NCBI RefSeq assembly: GCF_008638345.1
Contig: NZ_VTVA01000011.1
Coordinates: forward strand, 62,001-126,000
Source of the DNA: Pseudomonas saliphila
GTDB taxonomy: Bacteria > Pseudomonadota > Gammaproteobacteria > Pseudomonadales > Pseudomonadaceae
Direction: 5' to 3'
DNA length: 64,000 nt
The translations under genes and the position numbers were made by a program. This document shows, in pieces, positions 30,265 to 39,189 of the stretch (position 1 is the stretch's first letter; each line of letters opens with the position of its first letter). The notes beneath the pieces are model-generated. The model ran no database searches, was not told the DNA's origin, and saw only the letters and a list, made by a program, of their open reading frames with translations.

Positions 30265-31185
30265 GTGTCAGCACCGCGTAGCAAACGCCGGGATATCGAC
30301 GGCGTACTGATTTTCGACAAGCCGTTGGGGATGACTTCCAACGCGGCCCTGCAGAAAGTGCGCTGGTTGTTCAATGCGAGCAAGGGCGGCCACACCGGCA
30401 GTCTGGATCCGCTGGCCAGTGGTGTATTGCCGCTGTGCCTGGGGGAGGCCACCAAGTTTTCGCAGTACTTGCTGGACGCTGACAAGGGGTATGTCACCGA
30501 AGCACGCCTGGGTATGACCACCACCACTGGTGATGCCGAAGGCGATGTGCTCGAGATGAAGCCGGTCCAGGTCAGCCAGGCCGATGTGGAAGCAGTGCTA
30601 CCCCGGTTCACCGGAGATATCGAACAGATCCCGCCGATGTACTCGGCGCTCAAGCATGAAGGGCAGCCGCTTTACAAACTGGCCCGCGCTGGTGAAACAG
30701 TGGAGCGCAAAGCGCGATCTGTTACCATACAACGCTTGATTCTGCTTGGTTTGGAAGGCGATCGGTTGCGGCTGGAAGTGCACTGCACCAAAGGCACGTA
30801 TATCCGTACGCTGGTAGAAGACATTGGCGCAGCACTCGGCTGCGGCGCACATGTATCCGAGCTCAGACGTATTCAAGCCGGCCCGTTCGACCTGAGCAAG
30901 GCGGTTACCCTGGACACGCTCGAGGCGTTGCACGCCGAAGGCGGACACCTCGCGCTGGACCATCTGCTGTTGCCCAGCGACAGTGGGCTGGAAGACTGGC
31001 CTGAAGTGCAGCTTACCGAGCAGACGGCCTACTATCTGAACCACGGTCAGGCCGTGCGAGTGCCAGGCAGTCCGGCGTTCGGCAAGGTTAGATTACGCGA
31101 CCAGACTGGCAAATTTATCGGCATCGGTGAAATGACCGATGACGCGCGTGTCGCACCGAAGAGATTGATGCGATTCAATGGTTAA
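30265..31185 (+). CDS. truB: tRNA pseudouridine-55 synthase TruB
   Basis: TruB makes pseudouridine 55 in the T-loop of tRNAs. The 306-residue protein has [14 protein letters not shown], the catalytic aspartate motif [15 protein letters not shown], and [12 protein letters not shown], followed by a C-terminal PUA-like domain. The start is GTG at 30265, three bases after rbfA, supported by GAGGAGTAACG immediately before. Confidence 0.96.
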   Translation: MSAPRSKRRDIDGVLIFDKPLGMTSNAALQKVRWLFNASKGGHTGSLDPLASGVLPLCLGEATKFSQYLLDADKGYVTEARLGMTTTTGDAEGDVLEMKPVQVSQADVEAVLPRFTGDIEQIPPMYSALKHEGQPLYKLARAGETVERKARSVTIQRLILLGLEGDRLRLEVHCTKGTYIRTLVEDIGAALGCGAHVSELRRIQAGPFDLSKAVTLDTLEALHAEGGHLALDHLLLPSDSGLEDWPEVQLTEQTAYYLNHGQAVRVPGSPAFGKVRLRDQTGKFIGIGEMTDDARVAPKRLMRFNG

Positions 31186-31348
31186 AGGTTAATGATTAAA
31201 GGGAGCGTTGCAACCCACGGGTTGATACGTTCTGATGAAGTCGATCCATGTGGATCACAACGAGGGTGGCTGTTAACAGGCACGGTCATTCCTCGATTCA
31301 AAACACGGGACGAAACGTCCTGGCCTGTTCACTCAGAGGAAAGCTGTC

Positions 31349-31618
31349 ATGGCACTGAGCGTCGAAGAGAAAGCTGCAATCGTAACTGAATATGCCCGTG
31401 GCGAAGGTGACACCGGTTCTCCGGAAGTCCAGGTAGCTCTGTTGACCGCAAACATCAACAAGCTGCAGGGTCACTTCAAGGATAACAAGAAGGATCACCA
31501 TTCCCGTCGCGGTCTGATCCGGATGGTAAACCAGCGTCGTAAGTTGCTGGATTACCTGAAGTCGAAAGACATTCCGCGTTACAGCAGCTTGATCAGCAGT
31601 CTGGGTCTGCGTCGCTAA
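31349..31618 (+). CDS. rpsO: 30S ribosomal protein S15
   Basis: This 89-residue protein has the S15 signature ([53 protein letters not shown]). S15 binds 16S rRNA in the platform early in assembly, and in E. coli it represses its own mRNA. The 163-base leader after truB could hold a self-regulatory fold, but I could not identify one with confidence. pnp follows, the conserved rpsO-pnp pair. Confidence 0.97.
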   Translation: MALSVEEKAAIVTEYARGEGDTGSPEVQVALLTANINKLQGHFKDNKKDHHSRRGLIRMVNQRRKLLDYLKSKDIPRYSSLISSLGLRR

Positions 31619-31640
31619 GCGACCATTCCCTTTTGGACGT

Positions 31641-31661
31641 GGTCGGGTCCGAAACCCGGCC
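31641..31661 (+). terminator. Hairpin between rpsO and pnp
   Basis: GGTCGGGT (31641-31648) pairs with ACCCGGCC (31654-31661), one G-U pair, loop CCGAA. No T-run follows, so this is more likely an RNA-processing or stability hairpin than a strong terminator. In E. coli the rpsO-pnp junction is an RNase III and RNase E processing site. Confidence 0.5.
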
Positions 31662-31705
31662 ATGCCCAGAGTTTCCCCAAGGCAAAAACAAAGAGAGAAG
31701 ACACC

Positions 31706-33814
31706 GTGAAACCGGTTATCAAGCAATTCAAATTAGGTAATAACACCATTACCCTGGAAACGGGCCGTATTGCCCGCCAGGCAACGGGTGCCGTTCTGGT
31801 CAGCATTGATGATGCCGTCAGCGTTCTGTGTACAGTGGTCGGCGCGAAGAAAGCCGACGCAGGTCGCGACTTTTTCCCTCTGTCTGTGCACTACATCGAA
31901 AAAACCTACGCCGCCGGCAAGATCCCCGGCGGTTTCTTCAAGCGCGAAGGACGTCCTACCGAAAAAGAGACGCTTACCTCGCGCCTGATCGACCGTCCGA
32001 TTCGTCCGCTGTTTGCCGATGGCTTCATGAACGAAGTTCAGGTCGTGTGTACCGTTGTCTCCACTGACAAGACCACTGATCCTGATATCGCTGCCCTGAT
32101 CGGCACCTCTGCCGCGCTGGCAATTTCCGGCATTCCTTTCAACGGCCCCATCGGTGGCGCCCGTGTAGGGTTTGACGAAAACAATGGATACGTCCTCAAC
32201 CCTACCTACGAGCAGCTCAAGACGTCGCGTCTGGACATGATCGTAGCGGGTACGGAAGACGCCGTGTTGATGGTTGAATCCGAAGCACAAGAACTGACCG
32301 AAGACCAGATGCTGGGCGCCGTACTATTTGCCCACATGGAGTTCCAGCCTGTTGTTCAGGCGATCAAGGAACTGGCAGCCGAAACCGGCAAGCCACGCTG
32401 GGACTGGACTGCTGCGCCGGAAAACACCACGCTGCTTGACGCGATCAAGGGTCAGTTTGGTGCCGGCATCGCCGAAGCCTATACCATCACCGACAAGCAG
32501 GCGCGTTATGCCCGTCTGGGCGAGCTGCGCAATCAGACCATCGACGCGCTGTCCGGCGACGAAGACGGTAAACCTTCGGCTTCCGAGGTCAAGGATGCAT
32601 TCGGCGAGATCGAGTACCGCACCGTGCGCGAGAGCATCGTTAACGGTAACCCGCGTATTGATGGCCGCGACACCAAGACCGTCCGTCCGTTGCATATCGA
32701 AGTGGGCGTTCTGAATCGCACCCACGGTTCGGCATTGTTCACCCGTGGCGAAACGCAGGCGTTGGTTGTTACCACCCTGGGCACCGCACGTGATGCGCAG
32801 CTGCTGGACACGCTGGAAGGCGAGAAGAAAGACCCCTTCATGTTCCACTACAACTTCCCTCCCTATTCGGTAGGCGAAGCGGGTCGCATGGGCGGCACAG
32901 GTCGCCGCGAAATCGGTCACGGTCGTCTGGCTCGGCGTGGCATCCAGGCGGTTATGCCTGATATGGACCAGTTCCCCTACAGCATTCGGGTTGTTTCGGA
33001 AATCACCGAGTCCAACGGTTCCAGCTCCATGGCTTCGGTCTGTGGTGCATCCCTGGCGCTGATGGATGCCGGTGTGCCGCTCAAGGCGCCAGTTGCTGGT
33101 ATTGCCATGGGTCTGGTCAAGCAGGGCGACAAGTTTGCCATCCTGACTGACATCCTTGGCGACGAAGATCACCTCGGCGACATGGATTTCAAGGTAGCCG
33201 GTACCGAGAAGGGTGTGACCGCCCTGCAGATGGATATCAAGATCAACGGTATTACCGAAGAGATCATGGAAACCGCTCTGCACCAGGCGCATGACGCGCG
33301 TCTGACCATCCTGCGTCAGATGAACGAAGTGCTGCCTGAGTCGCGCAAGGAGCTGTCCTCCAATGCGCCGACCATGATCAGCATGAAGATCGATTCCGAC
33401 AAGATCCGTGACGTGATCGGTAAGGGTGGCGCCACCATTCGCAGCATCTGCGAAGAGACTGGCGCGTCCATCGACATCACTGACGACGGCACTGTGAAGA
33501 TCTTTGCTGCCAGCAAGGATGCCGCCAACGCTGCCAAGGCACGCGTCGACGGTATCACTGCCGAAGCGGAAATCGGCAAGGTCTACACCGGTAAGGTTGA
33601 GCGCATCGTCGACTTCGGCGCATTCGTCAGCATTCTGCCCGGCAAGGACGGTCTGGTACACATCTCGCAGATCGCCAATCAGCGTATCGAGAAAGTGACC
33701 GACGTGCTGCAGGAAGGCCAAGAAGTGAAAGTCCTGGTTCTCGATGTCGACAACCGTGGTCGTATCAAGCTGTCCATGAAAGATGTCGAAGCGGCTGAAA
33801 CCAGCGGCGTCTGA
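31706..33814 (+). CDS. pnp: Polyribonucleotide nucleotidyltransferase (PNPase)
   Basis: PNPase degrades RNA 3' to 5' by phosphorolysis as part of the degradosome. The 702-residue protein has two RNase PH-like domains (about 1-220 and 310-545), separated by an all-helical domain. A KH domain ([19 protein letters not shown]) and an S1 domain ([33 protein letters not shown]) follow. The start is GTG at 31706; the following [24 protein letters not shown] is the usual N-terminus. A strong terminator lies 29 bases downstream. Confidence 0.98.
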   Translation: MKPVIKQFKLGNNTITLETGRIARQATGAVLVSIDDAVSVLCTVVGAKKADAGRDFFPLSVHYIEKTYAAGKIPGGFFKREGRPTEKETLTSRLIDRPIRPLFADGFMNEVQVVCTVVSTDKTTDPDIAALIGTSAALAISGIPFNGPIGGARVGFDENNGYVLNPTYEQLKTSRLDMIVAGTEDAVLMVESEAQELTEDQMLGAVLFAHMEFQPVVQAIKELAAETGKPRWDWTAAPENTTLLDAIKGQFGAGIAEAYTITDKQARYARLGELRNQTIDALSGDEDGKPSASEVKDAFGEIEYRTVRESIVNGNPRIDGRDTKTVRPLHIEVGVLNRTHGSALFTRGETQALVVTTLGTARDAQLLDTLEGEKKDPFMFHYNFPPYSVGEAGRMGGTGRREIGHGRLARRGIQAVMPDMDQFPYSIRVVSEITESNGSSSMASVCGASLALMDAGVPLKAPVAGIAMGLVKQGDKFAILTDILGDEDHLGDMDFKVAGTEKGVTALQMDIKINGITEEIMETALHQAHDARLTILRQMNEVLPESRKELSSNAPTMISMKIDSDKIRDVIGKGGATIRSICEETGASIDITDDGTVKIFAASKDAANAAKARVDGITAEAEIGKVYTGKVERIVDFGAFVSILPGKDGLVHISQIANQRIEKVTDVLQEGQEVKVLVLDVDNRGRIKLSMKDVEAAETSGV

Positions 33815-33843
33815 TAGCAGCGTAATACAGCAGTAATGCAAGA

Positions 33844-33867
33844 AGCCCCGGACCTCCGGGGCTTTTT
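33844..33867 (+). terminator. Terminator after pnp
   Basis: AGCCCCGG (33844-33851) and CCGGGGCT (33856-33863) with loop ACCT, followed by TTTTT. A textbook rho-independent terminator closing the rpsO-pnp transcript. Confidence 0.95.
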
Positions 33868-33959
33868 GCGTTTAACGGCTGGCAGTTTGCGGGCTGCTTC
33901 TGGGCGTGGGCCGCCTCAGGTATGCTGTGGGTCACTTCATTTCTTTAGAGGCGTTCCCC

Positions 33960-34289
33960 ATGCCAGCCTGGTTACCGCTGTTAAAAACCACGCTCCCCTA
34001 TGTCACGCAGATCGTGGCGACCGCTATTCCCGCCTTTACCTCCAAGCCGGATGCCAGCAAGGCAGACCCAGTACTCGCCCGGCAGATTGAAGAGCTGCAG
34101 ACCGCGGCTACCAAAAACGCTGAATCCATCCATACCCTCGCCGAAAATTTCGAGCGTACGGTACTGGGGATTGATGACGCGGCGGCAAAGCTGCAACAGG
34201 AAGTGGACCGGCTGCAGAAGCTGGTCATGTTTTCTTCGGCCGTGTCGCTGGTCGCAGTGGTGGTTGCTGCCATTGCGCTGATCAGATGA
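33960..34289 (+). CDS. Small membrane-anchored coiled-coil protein, unknown
   Basis: I do not recognise this 109-residue protein. It starts at ATG 33960. It has a moderately hydrophobic N-terminus (WLPLLKTTLPYVTQIVATAIPAF), a long amphipathic coiled coil (about 38-85, IEELQTAATKNAESIHTLAENFE... LQQEVDRLQKLV) and a C-terminal transmembrane helix (about 88-108, VMFSSAVSLVAVVVAAIAL). This tail-anchored layout suggests a membrane-tethered adaptor. Its last codons overlap the next gene by 4 bases, so the two are probably coupled. Confidence 0.75.
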   Translation: MPAWLPLLKTTLPYVTQIVATAIPAFTSKPDASKADPVLARQIEELQTAATKNAESIHTLAENFERTVLGIDDAAAKLQQEVDRLQKLVMFSSAVSLVAVVVAAIALIR

Positions 34290-34621
34290 TGTCCGGCGGT
34301 CAGGATGAGTCGTCTCGTGGCAGTTCATGGCGGGTGCTCAATCTTGGCGATCCATTATTGGCGGACCAGCGGCTGACGCAGGTGCTTGATGCCGCGAGCT
34401 CCGCCTGTCTGAATGCGGCTCCTGGCGCGGATATGGCGGTGTTTCAGCGTCATGAATCAGAGGGACGGTTACATTGCGAGCTGAAACTGTACTTCAGCCC
34501 GGCCCTGGACGAACTGGCGCGGTCGTATGGTGCGCGCCGATGCCGACCACCCACTGCGCATGATATGTCCCAGGTTGCCGGCTGCGAACAGGCGGCGCAG
34601 CGGTTATTGAGTCAGGAGTAG
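34286..34621 (+). CDS. Small soluble protein, unknown
   Basis: The 111-residue product (ATG 34286, a second ATG at 34289) has no recognised domain. It looks globular: SSWRVLNLGDPLLADQRLTQVLDAASSACLNA, then a strand-rich part (GRLHCELKLYFSPALDEL) and a C-terminal helix. Its start overlaps the stop of the coiled-coil gene in the ATGA style, so the two may act together. It converges on rsuA with an 11-base gap. Confidence 0.7.
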   Translation: MMSGGQDESSRGSSWRVLNLGDPLLADQRLTQVLDAASSACLNAAPGADMAVFQRHESEGRLHCELKLYFSPALDELARSYGARRCRPPTAHDMSQVAGCEQAAQRLLSQE

Positions 34622-34632
34622 GCGATCGGTAT

Positions 34633-35328
34633 TCAGCCTTCGATCGACGCAATCTCCAGCGGCGTCAGTGGCCGGCTAGCGGCCACTGCGAGCGTTGCAT
34701 CCAGACGGATTGCGCCCATGCTTTCCCGGTGCAGCGCCACCACGTGGTTCCCCACGGCGTGAAACATCCGTTTGACCTGATGATAGCGCCCTTCATAGAT
34801 CGTTAGACGCGCCTCGCACTCATCCAGTTGCTCAAGTTGGGCGGGGGAGGTGGTCAGATCCTCGAAGGCAAAGTAGATGCCGTCGGCGAAGCGTTGATGC
34901 GTCTCGTGCGTGATCGGTCTGGCGGTCGACACTCGATAGGTCTTCGGGATGCCTTTGCCCGGTTCGGTCAGGCGTCGGGACCAGAGCCCATCATTGGTGA
35001 GGATCAGTAACCCCGAGCTGCTGCGGTCGAGACGTCCGCCAATATGCAGCAGCGCACGCAGCGGGGCGGGCATAAGCTCCATGACGGTGGGGTGAACGGG
35101 GTCGCTGGTCGCGCTGAGATAGCCGGCTGGCTTGTGCAGCATCAGATAATGCGCTGTCTGCTGTTGCAGTAGCTCCTCGCCCAGCGTCACCGTCATGAAT
35201 TGATCGATGTCTGTGCGCGGATCCTGCATCACCACCCCATTTACGCGCACCTGCCTCCGCGCAATCATCAGACGTGAGGCCTGATGACTGTGAGCAGTGG
35301 ATTTACTGATGAAGCGGTCGAGTCTCAT
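34633..35328 (-). CDS. rsuA: 16S rRNA pseudouridine-516 synthase, RsuA family
   Basis: The 231-residue protein has an N-terminal S4 RNA-binding domain (MRLDRFISKSTAHSHQASRLMIARRQVRVNG) and a pseudouridine synthase domain with the catalytic aspartate in G-R-L-D-R-S-S-S-G-L-L-I-L-T-N-D-G. The later KTYRVSTARPI and EGRYHQVKRMFHAVGNHVVALHRESMG fit RsuA rather than RluB/E/F, though the exact target uridine is inferred. Upstream on the same strand, 45 bases away, is the glycine-zipper gene. Confidence 0.88.
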   Translation of the reverse strand: MRLDRFISKSTAHSHQASRLMIARRQVRVNGVVMQDPRTDIDQFMTVTLGEELLQQQTAHYLMLHKPAGYLSATSDPVHPTVMELMPAPLRALLHIGGRLDRSSSGLLILTNDGLWSRRLTEPGKGIPKTYRVSTARPITHETHQRFADGIYFAFEDLTTSPAQLEQLDECEARLTIYEGRYHQVKRMFHAVGNHVVALHRESMGAIRLDATLAVAASRPLTPLEIASIEG

Positions 35329-35373
35329 GGCGGCGGATTATAGCCGCATGCGACGCATAGCAGAAATCGCGAG

Positions 35374-35964
35374 TCAGACCAGATTGACGACTGAACGGGG
35401 GTCGAAGGTGGTCCAGTGGCCGTCGCGCAGTTCGCCTTCGGCATGCTCGATGTCCACGCCGCCGTGTACGCGGAGTATTTCGACGGCCTGCTGCGCACGG
35501 CTATCGCTGTCCCCTGCGCGGACTGCCACGTAAGTCCCTGCGTGCCGTTCGATAGCCTTGTGCTGCCTGACCTCCTCTTCGCTGAGTTGGCCTTTGGACG
35601 CGGCTTCCTCTACCTCGGAACCCTGGTCTGTCTTGCCCATGGCGCCTGCCAAGGAGCCTGTATAGGCGCCTATGCCAGCACCGATTGCCACGCCTAACGG
35701 GCCGGCTACCGGTATTGCCGCTAGCCCGACTGCAGCCCCGACTGCCGCGCCGACGCCGCCTCCAATAATGGCGCCCTTGCCGGATTCACGTGCACCGGGT
35801 GAGACTTTCTCGTCCCCGCCAATGGGATAGATAGCATGCTGGCCGTGCGGGTTAACGTAAAACAGGGATATGCCCTCCGGAGAGAATCCCGCTTCGCGCA
35901 GTGCGGCGACCACTTTCTCTCCGTGGTCTTGATCTTCGAACCTCGCGGCGATGATCGTGCTCAT
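35374..35964 (-). CDS. Glycine-zipper stress-type protein
   Basis: The 196-residue protein has three parts. An N-terminal ferredoxin-like segment (STIIAARFEDQDHGEKVVAALREAGF) resembles general stress protein 17M-like domains. A central glycine/alanine-rich zipper (about 62-110, GKGAIIGGGVGAAVGAAVGL... GVAIGAGIGAYTGSLAGAMG) is likely membrane-associating. A C-terminal part (TYVAVRAGDSDSRAQQAVEILRVHGGVDIEHAEG) is a second stress-type segment. Such proteins occur often in pseudomonads near desiccation or osmotic stress genes. Exact role unknown. Upstream of rsuA on the same strand. Confidence 0.75.
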   Translation of the reverse strand: MSTIIAARFEDQDHGEKVVAALREAGFSPEGISLFYVNPHGQHAIYPIGGDEKVSPGARESGKGAIIGGGVGAAVGAAVGLAAIPVAGPLGVAIGAGIGAYTGSLAGAMGKTDQGSEVEEAASKGQLSEEEVRQHKAIERHAGTYVAVRAGDSDSRAQQAVEILRVHGGVDIEHAEGELRDGHWTTFDPRSVVNLV

Positions 35965-36131
35965 TTCGGTCCTCCATCGGGAGACACATGTATGCAGACA
36001 GATTAGTCACGCTTCAATGAGTACGCAAACCGCAACGGAGCGCCGGGCGAAACGTCAGGGCATGGAAGGAACTGCAGCGGTTGACGCGTGCCAGACTGTT
36101 CAGAAGCACAGTTCATCGCGAGGAAAATAGC

Positions 36132-36392
36132 ATGCCGATTTATTATCTCAACTGCGCCGACCAGACCAAACACGAGTGTGAGGAGGAAGTGCGGGTGAAG
36201 CTCGATATAGTCGGGTTGACTGATGAACAGATAGAAGCGATCGAACAGGGCCGGTCTTTTCGTATCAGCGCCGAACAGGTTGAGGCCAGTGCCCTCGCAC
36301 TCGACGATGAGCAAACAGTCGAGCTGAAGCGCAACGGCAGCATCACTTATCGGATTGATATCCTGTCTATCTGTGATGCCTGTGGTGCGTAG
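36132..36392 (+). CDS. Small protein with C-terminal CxxC, unknown
   Basis: This 86-residue acidic protein starts at ATG 36132 and ends SICDACGA, giving a CxxC pair next to the C-terminus; another cysteine pair member is at residue 8 and 16 (NCADQTKHEC). The cysteines could bind metal or form a redox pair. It contains a short helix-turn segment (LTDEQIEAIEQGRSFRISAEQVEASALAL). No family is recognised. The gene is divergent from the glycine-zipper gene across 167 bases. Confidence 0.65.
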   Translation: MPIYYLNCADQTKHECEEEVRVKLDIVGLTDEQIEAIEQGRSFRISAEQVEASALALDDEQTVELKRNGSITYRIDILSICDACGA

Positions 36393-36447
36393 GCGTGGCC
36401 GGTAACCGGGAATATCGTCGGCCAGCCAATCACAGGAGGTCAAGGTG

Positions 36448-37017
36448 ATGTCTCGTTTGTTTCTCGCCTTCGAGTTACCGGAGCATATCAAGCAGCGCTT
36501 GCTGGATATCCGCGAGCCGTTGCGTGGTGCGCGCTGGCAGCGGGCCGACCAGCTTCATCTGACTTTGCGCTTTCTGGGGGACGTGGACGATACGGCGACG
36601 CTGCAGATACTCGAAAGCCTTTCCGGGCTCCGCTCGGCAGCGCCGGAAATACGCTTGCATGGCACAGGCTGTTTTGGCGGTTCGCATCGGCCTTTTGCAT
36701 TCTGGGCTGGGGTGGCGCCAGAGCTGCCTCTGGTGCAGGTGCGTGAGGAAATTGATTCGCGGCTGGTACCGCTGGCATTAGCGCCAGATCGCCACGCCGG
36801 GTTTAAACCGCATGTCACGCTTGCACGTATCCGCGGCGGAGATGCGTCAGCTGTTCGGTGTGCCGAGCGGCACGCGGGACTGACATCGGAGCCTTTTACA
36901 TTGGACGCGGTGAGTCTGTTCTCCAGCCAGCAGGGGCTGCAAGGGTCAATCTACTCGGTGCTGCACAGGTTCCCTCTGTCTGGCTCAGGCAATATCGCGC
37001 CGGAACCTGGCTGTTAG
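36448..37017 (+). CDS. thpR: RNA 2',3'-cyclic phosphodiesterase (LigT/ThpR)
   Basis: The 189-residue protein has the two HxTx motifs of the 2H phosphoesterase family (HLTLRFLG, H37 and T39; HVTLARI, H122 and T124). It opens cyclic phosphate ends of RNA, once called 2'-5' RNA ligase. The ATG at 36448 is preferred to GTG 36445 because AGGAGGT is at ideal spacing. It is followed by a DUF421 membrane gene on the same strand. Confidence 0.9.
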   Translation: MSRLFLAFELPEHIKQRLLDIREPLRGARWQRADQLHLTLRFLGDVDDTATLQILESLSGLRSAAPEIRLHGTGCFGGSHRPFAFWAGVAPELPLVQVREEIDSRLVPLALAPDRHAGFKPHVTLARIRGGDASAVRCAERHAGLTSEPFTLDAVSLFSSQQGLQGSIYSVLHRFPLSGSGNIAPEPGC

Positions 37018-37097
37018 GCGCCGGTCCGAATAGCGAGACGTAACCTATTCAGTCCCTGCCGTTGTCGAGCCGCAAGTCTGCGAAGTGAGGAGATCTG

Positions 37098-37607
37098 ATG
37101 TTTTTTGAAAGCTGGGAAGGGCTGGGGCGTGTGCTCGTGGTTGGCACATTGGCCTATATCGCGCTGGTTGTGTTGCTGCGTGTATCCGGCAAACGCACGT
37201 TGTCCAAGCTTAACGCCTTTGATCTGGTCGTCACTGTTGCCCTGGGTTCGACTCTGGCGACCGTGCTGCTGTCCAAGGATGTGCCGCTGCTGGAAGGTAT
37301 TCTTGCCTTCGGCCTGCTGATTTTTGCGCAATTCATCATCACCGCATTGTCTGTGCGCTCCGCCATGGTGCGGCGCTTCGTCAAATCCGAACCGAGATTG
37401 CTGTATCACAACGGGCAGATGCTGGAGGATGCGCTGCGTCGTGAGCGGGTGACCGAGAACGAGATTCTGGCCGTGGCGCGGGCTAGCGGTTATGCGGATC
37501 TGGGCAAGGTCGGCGCAGTGATTCTGGAAACCGATGGTAGCTTCGATGTGATCGGGCAAGCCGAGGCGCCAACCAGGTCGACATTGAAAGATGTGCGCGG
37601 AGTCTAG
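37098..37607 (+). CDS. DUF421 (YetF-like) membrane protein
   Basis: The 169-residue protein has about three N-terminal membrane helices (residues 9-28, 40-60, 64-85) and a soluble YetF C-domain. It contains the typical LRVSGKRTLSKLNAFDLVVTVALGSTLATVLLSKDVPLLEG and L-L-Y-H-N-G-Q-M-L-E-D-A-L-R-R-E-R-V-T-E-N-E-I signatures. Function is unknown. It begins at ATG 37098 after a GAGGAGA ribosome site. Confidence 0.9.
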   Translation: MFFESWEGLGRVLVVGTLAYIALVVLLRVSGKRTLSKLNAFDLVVTVALGSTLATVLLSKDVPLLEGILAFGLLIFAQFIITALSVRSAMVRRFVKSEPRLLYHNGQMLEDALRRERVTENEILAVARASGYADLGKVGAVILETDGSFDVIGQAEAPTRSTLKDVRGV

Positions 37608-37735
37608 CCACAGGATTGACCGCTTGGCGCAGCAGCGGGGTGCGACGGAATTTTCGAAGCCCTGCAGGTTCCTATATAGACAATGATCGCCACCAGTGGC
37701 TACCGCTGAAGGCATTGCCTGAGTCAGGAGTGCAG

Positions 37736-39166
37736 ATGTTGACGCCCGATATGCTTCACAGAACCGCCACACCGAGCCAGACCGAAACAGTCAGTAACCG
37801 CCGAGCCAGACTTGTCTATGACGCCCTGATGGATCAGCCCGGGTCAGCTGGCAGCCTTAGCCTGTCGCGCCAATATCTGGAAGACCAGCTGCAGCAGGCG
37901 GCTGGTTTGCCCTGTGATCTGCCCTTGCGGCCTGAGGCCATACTCGGCTGGATGGAACACCAGGCAATAGCGACCGGTGATCGGTACGCAGCCTATCTGG
38001 ACAGCCGCAAGGCTGGCCAACCCAGACGGTATTTCAGTTGCAAATCGCATGCGCTGGCATTTTTACAACGGGTCGCGCCCACCAAGCTGGTCGATGGCTC
38101 GTGGCTTTATGGCGTTCTGGATAAGTGGAACGATAGACGCTTTTACGGGCTCATCCGGACCTATCTGGAGGAGCTCGGCGATGGCATCCCCGCGCAGAAT
38201 CACGTCGTGCTGTATCAGCGGCTACTGGCTGAAGAGGGCTGCGAAACGTTGCCCGAGTTCAGTGATGAGCACTATCTGCAAGGGGCAGTGCAACTTGCGC
38301 TGGGCTATCATGCTGAGGAATTCATGCCCGAACTGATTGGTTACAATCTCGGCTATGAACAGTTGCCTTTGCACCTGCTGATTACCGCTTTCGAACTGAA
38401 TGAGCTGGACATCGATCCCTATTATTTCACTCTGCATGTAACGATCGATAACGCAGCAACCGGACATGCGCGCAAGGCGGTACAGTCGGTGCTGGATACC
38501 ATGCCGGGGGTTGGTGACAAGCGGGCCTTTCTCAAGCGGGTCGCTAACGGCTACCGCTTGAATGATCTGGGCATCGGCACCCTCGACGTGATCGAAGCCT
38601 TTGATCTGGAGTCGGATTTGGTCGACATGTTCGAGCGTAAGCGGGCATTCGGCCAACAGATGCATTCGGACTTTTGCCGAATCGGTGGACGGACTGTGAA
38701 TGAATGGTTGTCGCGCCCTGGCAACATTCCGGATTTTTTGCAGGCGCTCGAGGAGCGCGGCTGGATCAAACGCCACGAAGACCCCCGCAATAGCCGATTT
38801 TGGCAGTTGATCGATGGCCCGGATGCGCAAATGTTCGGCGTGTTCACCGGCTTTGAAAAACAGCTGCTACGTGACTGGATCGCCGGCGACTGGTTTGGCA
38901 ATGCCGGGTCCACAGCGACCGCGGGCGGGCGAGCCACTGCATTCCGGCCGCGCGCGCGGCGTCGGGCAGTGAGCAACGATGTGCCGTCTGTTCAGGCGCA
39001 CAAGGCCGGCGATCTGGATCAGGAGCTGGTCGAGTTGCAGCGCACATTGCGTGAACTACCCACGCAGGCACGCATGCAGCGGCTGGCCGAGCTGATGGCG
39101 CCCGCATCGCACAGCAGTGCAGCGGGGCTGCTGGCCACCCGTCTTTTTACCGCTGCCCTTGGCTGA
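37736..39166 (+). CDS. Iron-containing redox enzyme-like protein (haem-oxygenase fold)
   Basis: This 476-residue protein resembles the Haem_oxygenas_2 / iron-containing redox enzyme group (haem-oxygenase-like diiron fold, relatives of desaturase or oxygenase enzymes). It has a helical core rich in acidic and histidine residues. Candidate ligands are E144-E145, H155, H192/E194/E195, H213, E220/E223, H234, D238 and H244 (PYYFTLHVTIDNAATGHA). A basic C-tail follows (RATAFRPRARRRA at about 410). The ATG at 37736 is chosen for the GTCAGGAG ribosome site. A methyltransferase begins 23 bases after the stop, so they are likely one operon. The catalytic reaction is not inferred. Confidence 0.7.
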   Translation: MLTPDMLHRTATPSQTETVSNRRARLVYDALMDQPGSAGSLSLSRQYLEDQLQQAAGLPCDLPLRPEAILGWMEHQAIATGDRYAAYLDSRKAGQPRRYFSCKSHALAFLQRVAPTKLVDGSWLYGVLDKWNDRRFYGLIRTYLEELGDGIPAQNHVVLYQRLLAEEGCETLPEFSDEHYLQGAVQLALGYHAEEFMPELIGYNLGYEQLPLHLLITAFELNELDIDPYYFTLHVTIDNAATGHARKAVQSVLDTMPGVGDKRAFLKRVANGYRLNDLGIGTLDVIEAFDLESDLVDMFERKRAFGQQMHSDFCRIGGRTVNEWLSRPGNIPDFLQALEERGWIKRHEDPRNSRFWQLIDGPDAQMFGVFTGFEKQLLRDWIAGDWFGNAGSTATAGGRATAFRPRARRRAVSNDVPSVQAHKAGDLDQELVELQRTLRELPTQARMQRLAELMAPASHSSAAGLLATRLFTAALG

Positions 39167-39189
39167 TCTAACCAGCAAGGATTTTCGCA

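Noticed and set aside
32324-33841. About 500-codon open frame opposite pnp
   Set aside because: Shadow of the GC-rich codon pattern of pnp; composition is odd and nothing is recognisable.
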